From Diplolepis rosae (taxonomy: Eukaryota; Arthropoda; Insecta; Hymenoptera; Diplolepididae), in assembly GCA_030998225.1 (NCBI GenBank), contig JAPYXD010000710.1:20992001-21056000 (forward strand): a stretch of DNA of 64,000 nucleotides. The letters are read 5' to 3'. This document shows positions 37,546-48,600 of this stretch, one piece after another. The first letter of the stretch is position 1. The number at the start of each line of letters is the position of its first letter. A program made the position numbers and the translations under genes. The notes under the pieces were generated by a model, which did not search any database, had not been told where the DNA came from, and saw only the letters and a program-made list of their open reading frames with translations.

Positions 37546-37849
37546 AGTCAATTTACAGTAATTGCATAAAATATTCCTTAAGATAATGAATGAGAGAGAT
37601 AAAAATTTGTATTTTTTCAAAATTGAAATTAATAAATAATAATATACGTGGAAAAGATGAAAAAAATGTCAAGCCTTCTGAATTAATATTTGAAGTGTTT
37701 GCGAAATTCACAGGATCCTTTTTTGAGATATCTTTTGTTTTATTTTTTATTACTGCAGAATATTTGAATCATTTGGAAATGCCCTCTCTAAATAATTATC
37801 AGATCAAGGGGCAGACAGATTATGATGGAAATAAATAACGGACATAATG

Positions 37850-38260
37850 GCACCCCATCTACTTAAAGATGCAACCGATAAATTAAATATCGACAAGGCG
37901 CATTATCATTCTTTGCCGTGCTACAGTGAATATGTACACAGAGCGCGCATTCGCAATGACGGTCATTAGCTGTAATTATCTGAAGAAAAAATGATTCAGG
38001 TACACGGTGCGCACCGGCACATCAGGGACGCGTGGGTGTTCTGCGGCGACCCTATGGTGCCCCAACGATCGGGCGTCGCTGTGTTAATTTATTCAAATTA
38101 CAGCGCGATTGCCATTTTGCCAACCGAGCGATTCGCCATTGTCATGGTTTTTGTTATTTATTGGCCTGCCGGCTTAATGTGTACATTGCAATGGATACTT
38201 CACCCACGACAAGAACGCGAAACTCGAATGGCACGTGCATCGCTTCAATAGCTTGTGACC
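37850..38260. promoter_or_regulatory. CpG-richer island, candidate enhancer
   Basis: Less AT-rich, with GGTCATTAGCTGTAATTATC (homeodomain-type TAATTA core), GTGCGCACCGGCAC, and CCAACGATCGGGCGTCGC. Overlapping frames are not protein-like. The clear edges against AT-rich flanks suggest constraint; function is inferred. Confidence 0.3.
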
Positions 38261-38619
38261 TGTCTTCGCAAAAATTCACTTTTCATACATACCAAAAAAT
38301 CCAACCGATAAAAAATGCATTTTCAATTTTTTTATTTCTATTCTATTTTTGTAAATCCTTTTGCATCCTTTTGTTTGGATTGTAAATCCTTGATGCATCC
38401 AGCAAAATGTTTAATTAAAATCAGCAAAATTTATTTTCAATCATTAGATTTTTTAAGGAAATATTTAATTTCAGTTGGAAACAAATGTATTTTATTTATT
38501 TATTTAAAAAAAATAAATAATATATTTTACTTAAATTCTACGTTTGACCCAAATGAATCGCAGAGTTAAAATAGAAAATCCATGTACAGTGAATATAATT
38601 TCGGAAGAGAAGGTTACTG

Positions 38620-39090
38620 CCCTATTGAAAAACTTGACGTAAAAAACGACGTAAAAAATGACATAAAAAACGACGTCAAAAATTACGTAAGAAACGAGCA
38701 CAAAAATTGGGATAGTTTTTTACGTCATTTTTTATGTCATTTTTGACGTCCTTTTTTGTCTTTAAGAAGCCTTACATTTCCTGTTACATTTTTGTGACTC
38801 CTTTACGGAATGCCCATTCCACTTTGAAATAAATTATTTTATTATACAATAGTTCTTTTACTGATAAGCATTTCTCAATTACGATATCCAATGAACGACC
38901 GAATATAAATTGTTAAGGCTTCTTAAAGACAAAAAAGTACGTAAAAAACGACGTCAAAAATGACATAAAAAACGACGTCAAAAATGACGTAAAAAACTAT
39001 CCCAATTTTTTACCTCATTTTTTACGTATTTTTGACGTCGTTTTTTATGTCATTTTTACGTCATTTTTGACGTCAAGTTTTTCAATAGGG
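38620..39090. mobile_element. Palindromic element made of TGACGT half-site repeats
   Basis: TIR CCCTATTGAAAAACTTGACG and its mirror at the right bound 471 bp. Each arm holds about eight units of AAAAA-TGACGT / ACGTCA in tandem, and each arm is itself a hairpin. A unique centre (about 38760-38910) carries mirrored AAGGCTTCTTAAAGAC. TGACGTCA is the CRE/ATF palindrome, so the element carries a dense array of CRE half sites. Confidence 0.75.
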
Positions 39091-39941
39091 ATGTACATAA
39101 ATCACAAAAAACATAACCATTTTCAAAGATTCAAATGATTGAGAAGGCAAAACCGGAAAGTAAAAGAAAAAGACAGTATTAAAAAACGTATAGATGCACA
39201 TATGCCTTTTCTGAATCTTTCGAGGTTAAGTTTCACGCAAATAATTACCAAAATACCAAGGTTAACATTTCACACAAATAAGTGTTTATTTAACTCAATT
39301 ATGTTTGCACATTTAAGTTGAATCATTTTGCATTGTAATATTAATAATGATGATACTGTTTAAAAGACAAAAGTTTACTTTTTGTGAACAAATTTAAAAC
39401 ATATAAAAATTATTTGTTTAAGAACTTTTATTTTTTACTGATTTTTTCTCTTATCACTAAACACTAATTTTTTAAAAATAAATGTGAACTTGTTTTCCCA
39501 GAAATAAGATTCTCCATAACTTTACCTCATCCAATTCATGGTAATTAGTTTTACAATGCCAAAATCATGAAAAAATAATTTTTTTCAAATAAAGATTCAC
39601 ATAAAAAACTGTATTCAGAAATATTCTATTCTATTTTTAAAATTGAATCAGGTCAAGCTGTGGGGATTTTTTTCTGGGAAAAATAAGCTCTCATTTGTGA
39701 AAATCCTGTTATTTTTTAGAAATTGGGATCTAGCAATAATAAAAAGCACAATATGTGAGAAGATGTCTAAATTGAAAAGTTATACGATCCAATGTCCAAA
39801 ATTAATCATTTTATAGATTTGCAATCGTCGAATTTTTCGAAATTATAATCATCACTTTTATTATAATGAGCAAAAAAGTTTCTAAAAATTAGCATAGCCC
39901 CAATAAATTACCGGGATTATTTTAGAGGGTATAATAATTAT
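39091..39941. other. AT-rich spacer, nothing recognised
   Basis: No gene or repeat supported; the frame at 39139-39321 is not protein-like. Confidence 0.5.
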
Positions 39942-40364
39942 TCAAATATTGTTAATGTTCTTAGTTGGCTTTAGGATCCAGAAAAAATGTAACTCAAAGT
40001 TTCATATTTTCAAACGTTTCGACTCAGACCACAATGTTTATTCGTCACACATGCAATTTTTTAAGTTTCTCCCTTTAGTATTTTTACAGAAAAATTTTTT
40101 GTACAGTTTTCATTTTTTTTTGCAAATTTAGTTATCCAGATCAATTTTAGAGTTTCACACTTGCAATTCTTTTATATTCTTTTTTACCACAATGTTTATC
40201 AGTCACACGTGCAAATTATTTAAGTTTCTTCTTTTGTATTTTTTATAGAAATAAATTCTCACTGATGAGGATTCCAATCTGAGTCGAAACGTTTGAAAAT
40301 ATGAAACTTTGAGTTACATTTTTTCTGGACCCTAAAGCCAACTAAGAACATCAACAATATTTGA
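39942..40364. mobile_element. Inverted-repeat element with hammerhead-like core, possible Penelope terminal-repeat remnant
   Basis: Arms of 87 bp (39942-40028 and 40278-40364) are nearly exact inverted copies. Between them, two direct copies of a 65-bp segment starting ACCACAATGTTTAT (about 40029 and 40188) occur. The right part contains CTGATGA (40262-40268) and GAAAC (40286-40290) with GATTC/GAGTC able to pair between them. Penelope pseudo-LTRs are known to carry hammerhead motifs. Confidence 0.5.
40262..40290 (+). ncRNA. Hammerhead-ribozyme-like core
   Basis: CTGATGA, a pairable GATTC...GAGTC stem with one G-U pair and a bulged G, then GAAAC. These are the two conserved hammerhead strands in the right order and spacing. 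I could not find a convincing stem III or cleavage site, so it may be inactive or accidental. Confidence 0.3.
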
Positions 40365-41669
40365 ATGTTAATACTAAGGGTCGATATAAGTCCTGTTCAT
40401 TGTAATAATTATTATCTTATTCAGCAAGCGTTCATTTAATTTTCGCGCTATAAAAGATCTGCTTAAAGAAATTAATTTATCTTTTAATTGGCTCCTTATA
40501 CGTAAATTGCCCTATAAAACGTTTCACCTTTCAATATAATGTATTTTTTTATAATTAAAATTGCTGAAGGTATACATCGTTTTCATAAAGAGGAGATATT
40601 AAGATTCGACACTTTTCGTCACTTTGAAGTCTCATCGAGTTATGACCCTACCATTGTAAGTAACTAATGGCTCTTGAAGAAAACGTTACTGTAAGCAATT
40701 AATACTCTTAGCCAAGCGCCAGCGACAAAGACACATTATGAGAGTACGAAGAAAGAAAAAAGAAAAGAAAAATTTTGGAGTCGTTAACCCAACCCTTATT
40801 CCCAGGCTACAAGTGTCAGCAAAAAAATAGTGAAACACCAGCTGTTCGATCACTCAATGAAATATATTAGGCTCAACTTTTAATCTAATTCATTAAACCC
40901 CAAAACATTCTCACAAATCTCAAATTTGCTTTACAACATTCCAAACAGAATTTATTCCACAGAAGAAAAAACATTATCTTTTATACAATCAAAGGGTTCA
41001 CAGAAATTAGAATTCTAATTCGTCATAGTAATAATAATCCGTTCAATTTGAACTTTTTTCAAATCAGAGACGTTTCTAATAATTTCTATTATTTTAAAGC
41101 TTTCACATTGAATTTTTTGTAAATTAACAAGATTTCTAGTTTAGAACATCTTCTAATGTAATTTTTTTAAACTGACATCTTAGTGAAAAAGAGGGAAACA
41201 CTGCTGATAAATAATTCGAAAATCCAACTAATTGTCAACCACAGACATAATCTAAGTTTTAATTAAAATTTTAATAGCTTTAGAAAAAAAAAATGTTGAA
41301 TTCAAATAATTATGAAACTGTTTTGTCATAGTAATTAACAAAACAGAAGGAGAGTGTTAGAAAGAAGGGCGAATATTTCTAAATATACAATTAGTTAATG
41401 ATAGTTAAAAGCGTGTATTTTTTATTTGTTCCCAATACTTTATGGGATAAAGTCAAGCAATGTGTAAGTAAAATTACGTTTCATTGTCAAGAGAATTTAC
41501 ATAATAATAAAACCGTCAAACGAGAAACACAATGTCTCGCATTATAGCTGCTTTATTATCGATTGTATCTGCATTTTCCGATAGCCAGATGCGAAAAGAG
41601 ACGGTGGGTCAATAATTCTCGCTCAGAGAGAAAGAAGGCTTCGTCGCGAGTAATATATTATACATCAGC
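40365..41669. other. AT-rich intergenic sequence downstream of the mucin-like gene
   Basis: No gene seen. The strip 41563-41660 is a little CpG-richer (GCTTCGTCGCGAG) and lies just past the candidate poly(A) signal. Confidence 0.45.
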
Positions 41670-41675
41670 TTTATT
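41670..41675 (-). terminator. Candidate poly(A) signal of the mucin-like gene
   Basis: The minus strand reads AATAAA (in GTAAAATAAAGC) about 880 nt beyond the stop codon. It is the first canonical hexamer I found downstream of the stop; only variants (GATAAA, CATAAA) occur nearer. It implies a 3' UTR of roughly 0.9 kb. Inference from sequence only. Confidence 0.4.
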
Positions 41676-42553
41676 TTACAAAACATATCACACTAGGCTA
41701 TTACATATACACAGACACTGCTGTACAAAACTTAAAAAACTGCAGGCTCAATTATTTTTCATAAATAACATATCATTATTGACGATGCACTCCTTGTTTG
41801 TTTTTTTTTTTATCAGGGGGAATGTAACGTCACGATGAAAATGTGAAACTATTTCAATTAATTAAATTAATCACGAAAAATTATTCTACAAAGCTTTGCA
41901 AAGCCTAGGATGTATTATACAAGTTAAAATAAAGAGAAAGATTGTTTACATTTAGATTATTCTTCTTAGCATTCGGATGAACTTTACAGAGCACCAATTT
42001 TTTCCTTACTTTGAGCATCATTACTTCTAATTTGATTACAAAACTCAAACTAGAAGCAATTTCTATAAATCACAAAACTAATTATAAAAAACTTGCCACA
42101 TCATTAAATTTCAAATTTGTGTCCAATATATTTTTAAAATCAGGGATAAATCAAATTTTAAATCCATATTCTTATCAGTGAAGCTGATAAAATTCCATTT
42201 CAGCATTATTTCCTAATTTTTTACCCATGTGGATATTTTTATAAACTCGTCATATTCTGGCATTCATGAAACCTGTATTATTTTTAATTTTATCTAAACA
42301 GAAAAAAACTGAATAGCGATTTAAGTGTCATGATTTTATGCTTTTAAATCTTGAGTTTCGGATTTCTTCGAGTACTGGAATGTGGAAAGACGTTGGCAAT
42401 CACTTTATCGTTTCAGTTGAGTCATGAAAAATTAAAATATCACTATCTGTGGATAAAAAAAAGCGTCTGATGCAATCAATGAAACACACGAACTATGACA
42501 GTTATATTACTGTACACTAAATTAAATAAATTTCAAATCCATATCACTTTCAC

Positions 42554-42613
42554 TTAAGAGAAGAATGATCTCGTGCCATTTCCCACGAAGGACTGTAACT
42601 GCTTGGCTGCACC
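42554..42613 (-). CDS. Mucin-like gene, last exon (19 codons plus stop)
   Basis: After the acceptor TATTAATTTGTAG the frame reads GAAKQLQSFVGNGTRSFFS and then TAA at 42554-42556. Phase 0 fits exon 11. The C-terminus is amphipathic and has no retention signal or membrane anchor. Confidence 0.8.
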   Translation of the reverse strand, partial: GAAKQLQSFVGNGTRSFFS

Positions 42614-45600
42614 CTACAAATTAATAAGAAATATTGATTAAGATAATTATAAAATATATAAATAATCGAATTGGCAATGATAGATCAAAATCGAACTTTA
42701 TGAATGGAAACTTTGCATTTCAAAATGTTATAAAATATTTATTAATTTTTTTAAATTACATTAAATTTTTGATAAAATTGATTTACCCTGATGGCACCGC
42801 CAAGGAATTGACTGAAAGCTCTAGTTACACCAATGGCAGCATTTACAACTTGGTTTCGAACTCCGCCAGTGTTCGAACTGGAATCTTCTCCGATACCATC
42901 AGAGGATCCTCCAAAATTGAATCCCGTAAATAATGGAGGTGGATATGTCGAACTAGGTTTCCACGTTGGGGCCGCTGGCCTTGGTCTCGTGGTTGTTCTT
43001 CTAGTAATTGTTTGAGGTTGAGGCGTTGTAGATGACCTTGATTCTATATTTTTATCAAGGCCCTGAAATAAAAAATCATTTTTGAATACGAATTTCAAAT
43101 TATTTATTTTATTTTATTTATCAGTTTCATAATTAACTTACAGCTAAGAGCAGTTGTTCTCTAAGCTGATTGGCTGGGGTAGAAGGCTCAATACCCTGAA
43201 CTTTAAGTAATTCAGCCAATAATGCAGCATTTCCGCCACTTTCTCCCTTAGAAGAAGCTGGTTGAACACTAGCTTGGCCACTCAAAATTGATCTTAAAAA
43301 CGCTTCGTCGTCCTTCGAAATACCAGTTTTTGAAGATTGTACCTTTGATTCTAATAAATATTTGTTTTATTCAATAAGATGTTCGGTGATTTTCTTTTAA
43401 AGGAATTTAATTTTGAATTATCATTTTATACGGATAAAAATATTTCATCGAATTAAATACAAGTGAATCATATTTAAGATATTTAATAAAATTATACACG
43501 TATGTTTGAAAAAACGGAGATTAACTTTTACAATATTCAAATTTTAATGCATCGCGTAATCATGGGATTTAAATATCTGTGTTACAAATTTTTATGCTGG
43601 AATTTTTTTGCATTGGTAATCTCATATTATATGAGCATAAAATATTGGTAACTTTGAATATTAATTTATTTTTTCTTGATATGTAATTTATAAAAATAGG
43701 AACAAAATGCTGTAGTTTTATTTCCTCTAGAAGAAAAGTTGATGAAATATTTTTAATTTGAAATCTTTAAAAATCTCTCAAGACCTATGAAAATTCTATA
43801 CAATCTCTCAACGTGTCTTGGAATTTAATTTCCTAAATATTGTTGAATATTCTATCATGTCTGTGAATCATACTAAATATTTGAGTCTTTTACAGATTTT
43901 TTGAAAACCTTGGTTTTACAACCTTGTTTACACATTAAATTCAAATAACCAACACTTTGACTCTATTATTAAAAATAAAATAATTTCAAAACTGTACATT
44001 TTAAGATAAATATTTAAATTTTAAAATTATAAAAAAAGAAATGATTTATTACCGGTAACTTGAGCAGCATTTAAAAGCGCCATCAGGAATTTGGCATCTT
44101 CCTGTGGCGAAAAAGTGGAACTCAGATCTTGAGTGAATTTCGCGTTCGGATTATTAGCTCCAAAACCAGAATTACTTAAATCTTCTAAATTTCCATTGAC
44201 AATTTCTCTTGACAGCTGAACTTCAGGAATCGCTTGAACAGAAGCTTGAGTTGAAGATGATACTGGTTTTGCTGTTGTGCTTGGTCTTTTATTGGTCGTA
44301 GCTGGTCTGGCGTTCCTCACAGGAGTCGGAGTTGTCGTCCCAAAAATATTTTCTCCAAAGAGAGTTCTGAGTAAATTTGCTCCAAAACCTAATCTCGGTG
44401 TTGGAGTTGTCGTTATTCTAGGTTTAGGTCTAGTAGTCGTAGATATTTTTGGGGTTGTTCTAATAGTTTCGGTTGTGGTTGTACTTGGAGTTGTACTTGT
44501 AGTTGTTGTTCTTGGAGTAGTACTTGTAGTTGTAGTTCTTGGGGTTGTTTTGGTCGTAGTGGAACTTGGGGTTGTACTAGAAACTGTTGTAGTACTTGGA
44601 ACTGTGGTTGTAGTAGTAGTACTCTCATGAATAAAAATAGGTCTTAAATTCGAGTTGATTTTCTCAACAGAATTTGGAGTTGCAATTTGTATCTGATTAG
44701 CAGCTATGCCATTCAGAAGTGTTTTCCAAGGATTCACAATTACAGAACTCGTTGATGTCGCAGGTTTCCAAGTAAACGGAGTCGTTCTCTCAGTCGCAGG
44801 GTTTGGGAAGAGGTCAATTACTATTGGACCAGATTCGGAATTTGGGTTGGCTTCGATTAATGAATTTGGAAAAGTATTCGATGCTTGAATTGATTTTGGT
44901 GATCTCGTTGGACCTGATTTTCCAAGAGCCAGTGATAATATCTGGAAAATATCAGTGTTTTTTTCAAATTAAAAAATACTCCATTGTAAGGATCAGAAAG
45001 AGAAAACTAAGTGATTCAATCAATTGGAAATTCATTTTTGGATTATCTTCTAATGAAAACATTTTTTGGAAACGTGTTTGTATAAAGCAGGTAATCCCTC
45101 GATTAGTACCTTCTTTTAATTAGTTTTCCCAATCTGGATGTGTACTGGGAACAAATGTAAATTCATCTGATAAATCTTTTACTCAGTATTTATTTTATAA
45201 TTGATTGCTAGCGGGAGGCTGTCATCGGGACTGCCGCAGGCTTGACATAAAAACTATTAGTAGAAAAAATTACGATGGAGTTTAATGTCTGACGTCACTC
45301 TCATTACTGAGCTCAATGCCAATGGTGCATAAAATAACAATTGCGTTTACAAAGTAACCAGTAATAAATGTATAATCGTTAGCGATCACGCACTACTCTG
45401 GAAAAAATAGGAAAAATATCCAACAAAAAGCAGTATGAAAAAATCCCGTTTATAACACTCCAGAGGAAATTAAATATGACTGAAGATTGTATTATAGATT
45501 TTGAATTCTAATAAGTTCTGAAAATTGATATGCAACTCTTAATAAAATTGTTTTTTTTTTTAATAAAGGCGGATGTGAATTTAACATAAAAATAAATTTC

Positions 45601-48600
45601 AATAAGTTGTATAATACGTTTTAAAATAAAGTATTCCATGCTCTACAATAAATAGAAATATGGTGAAGGTCGTTTAAAACTTCTGTATTGTTTTAACTCC
45701 AGGTAGTTTTGAAATACATTTCTTTGTCACTGCGAAGGACGAAAGACAATTAGCATAGATATTATTCATGACTAAATCAACCTTTCTTCCTGAAGTATAT
45801 GCTACAGTTTTTAAAATACGTGATAAATTTAAATGACAGTCATTCTGGAAAGATATTAGGATTTTTATTTCCTCCCCGGCCTTGACTGTCTACAAAAATT
45901 ATTATACAAATTTGATATGCCGTAAATAAAAATTATGGTCTTGTTTAGGCAATGTGTTTTTTTGCGTCAGGTCTACTTCAACCAATTTCATATTAAGTGG
46001 TGTGATTAATTCATAATTAAATCCACATCATTAGAGTAGGTGTCAAGGTTGAAACCTCATATTGACTAGACTAGACCCAAATTTAATTAAATACAGTTGT
46101 GTCGATTAAAAATAGAATTTATCGTTATTTTCTAGGATAAAATAAATTCTAAGCAAAATACTTTTTTATTCAAAGAGTTTCGCAATTTCCTCATCATTTA
46201 AATTGACTTTCTTCTTTTCTCTCGTGAGTCAGTTATTTTTTTCGGTTAAAATCGATTGATATTGAAACAATTTGCATACTAGTAATATAAAATTATGACG
46301 ACGATTTGATTGTGCAAACGGTGAAAGGATATTAAAAATGTACGATATTCCTATTTGGACTTTTTGCTCCAGAACGAGAATTGCGAATTTACCTGTCAGA
46401 TGTAATTACATTATACTATTAGTTAATAACGAAGGCGGGAAAAAAGAGCGTGTTCTATTTAAAGACGATTATCTTCCCTTGCAATTGACTATATTTCTCA
46501 GTTCTTATGCAATACTCTTGTAAAACATATAAAGAATGTAAAAATAGAAATACTTGAAAATCAGGTTCGGTATATTGCTATAAGACATAAATGATGAGCT
46601 ACAATTGATACAATAGTTATTACAATTGCTAGAAACTTGTTTAAAAAAGATACTTTTAGAGGACACGTAATATCAGTTTTAAAAAGTAAAAATTTACGTA
46701 ATTTTTATACAGCTCACATTTAAATAGAATTATGGATATTAAAAATTTTAATGCAAATAATCGTTACCTTATCTGCTAGAAGTTGTTCCACTTGAGTCAG
46801 AGTTTTCGGAGACGTATTGCCCAATGTGGGAGTTTGTAACTGAAAATTTAATTTCTTTAATAAATATAGAGATATTTTTGACAATATTTGGAAAATTGTC
46901 CTCAAAAGAGCAAACTATTAAAAAATTATCAATATAACAAATACGTTTTTTTCGTTTTTATAATGTGCTCGTTGGCATAAAATTTCAAATTTGTATCACT
47001 TAAAAATTGTTAAATCTTTTTATTTGTAGTTTTAAAAAATTGATATCTTACTAACGATTCCCTTTTATGTAGAAATGATACAAATGTATTTAAGTTACAT
47101 CATTACGAATATAGTGAATTAAAAATGTTGAAAATCTCTGTATAATCTTTATAAAGTTTTTAAAAATAGAAAGAATCCAATTCTAAAGTTTCTCATTTGA
47201 CATTCACTTATAAACTTTCATATTTCTTCACCAATTTGATTTATTTTTATTAAACTGGTAGCGTTATATACACACAAAAAACGTATAGAGAAATCATTTA
47301 GAAACAAAATGAGACATTATTTTACAGTAGGTAGTTAAAAGGTATTTAATAGTAGGTAGTAAAAATTGAAACAAAAAGATTATTATTGTGAGCAATACAA
47401 AAACTAAAAGACTTTAAACAACCATAAACAATGCTATTTTCTAAACAATACAATTAGATTCCTCTTTTGAACTGTGTTAAAGTTAAGAATGTTTTTTTTT
47501 ATTCAAAAAGTCAATATGAAGATCGGATTAATTTTGTGTTTGGCTGTATCACCTGAACAAGTTTAATTTTAAAAAATGAAGTTACCAGAGTATTGAGGAA
47601 CGCTAGGTCATCAAAAGTGGTACCAAAAGCGTTTTGCTTTGGTCTATTCGTGGTAAAAAATCCACTGGGAATTGGCATCCTCGATGAAGAAGGTATTTTG
47701 GCTGTCGTCGTTGTAGTTGAAGGGGTTGTTGTTGTAGTACCTGCTGTAGAAATAGCAGAAGGTCCAGCGGATGCTGGGCCGAAAACTTTAGCAAATGAAT
47801 TTACTGATCTAGGTGTAATAGGACTATTTTGAGAATTTACATCATCCTGAAAAAATAATTGCAAGTTAAATTAAAACTGAGGATTATTTCCAAATGCCAA
47901 CAATAATTATTGATTAGAAGTAGTTTAGAGCATTATAAACCAACCAGAACATTTGACCCAATAGATGCAGATATTACAGGTGAATTCGTGGTGATACCAA
48001 AGATTTGGTCCAGGGGATCTTTCCATGGAAAACCTGGTGGTGCTGTAATCTGCGCACCTGTTTGACTATTTGGTAGTAAATTGAAAGATGGCAGTTTCGA
48101 ATCTGAAGATGCTGGTCCTTCATTTGCTGCACTCTGATACAGGATTTAAATCAGAAATTGTTAAAAAATGTCTGAATATTTATACCAAACGTCTGCCCTT
48201 CTAGAAATAATCAATTGGACATGATGTAGAACGATTGACTAGAATAAAAAACACCATTGAAACCGATTCATTTAATCGGATTCAATTGGTGCTCACCGAT
48301 TGAGTCCGATTAAATGAATCGGTTTCAATGTTATTTTTTAAACGAGTCAATCGTTCTAAATTGTGTCCAATTGATTATTTCTAGAAGGGTGTTTAGAGTT
48401 TGCATCAAAATGTAGGTTAATTATCAAACATTTTCATATAATATTATTCACAAATGATTAAAACTGACTTTACTTACAGCAACAGAATTAATCTTGACAT
48501 TAAGGACTTGAGGTTCGCTGTTAGGTTGATCGTTGACCCAGTATTTGACGAATTTATCCTAAATATCAAGAAGAAATAGACAGCGTACAGTACGATTGAA

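Noticed and set aside
37991..38385. Plus-strand frames in the 38-kb island
   Set aside because: Two overlapping frames of similar length with no protein-like pattern; composition effect.
44277..44630. Val-rich plus-strand frame opposite exon 9
   Set aside because: Same effect: antisense of a Thr tract.
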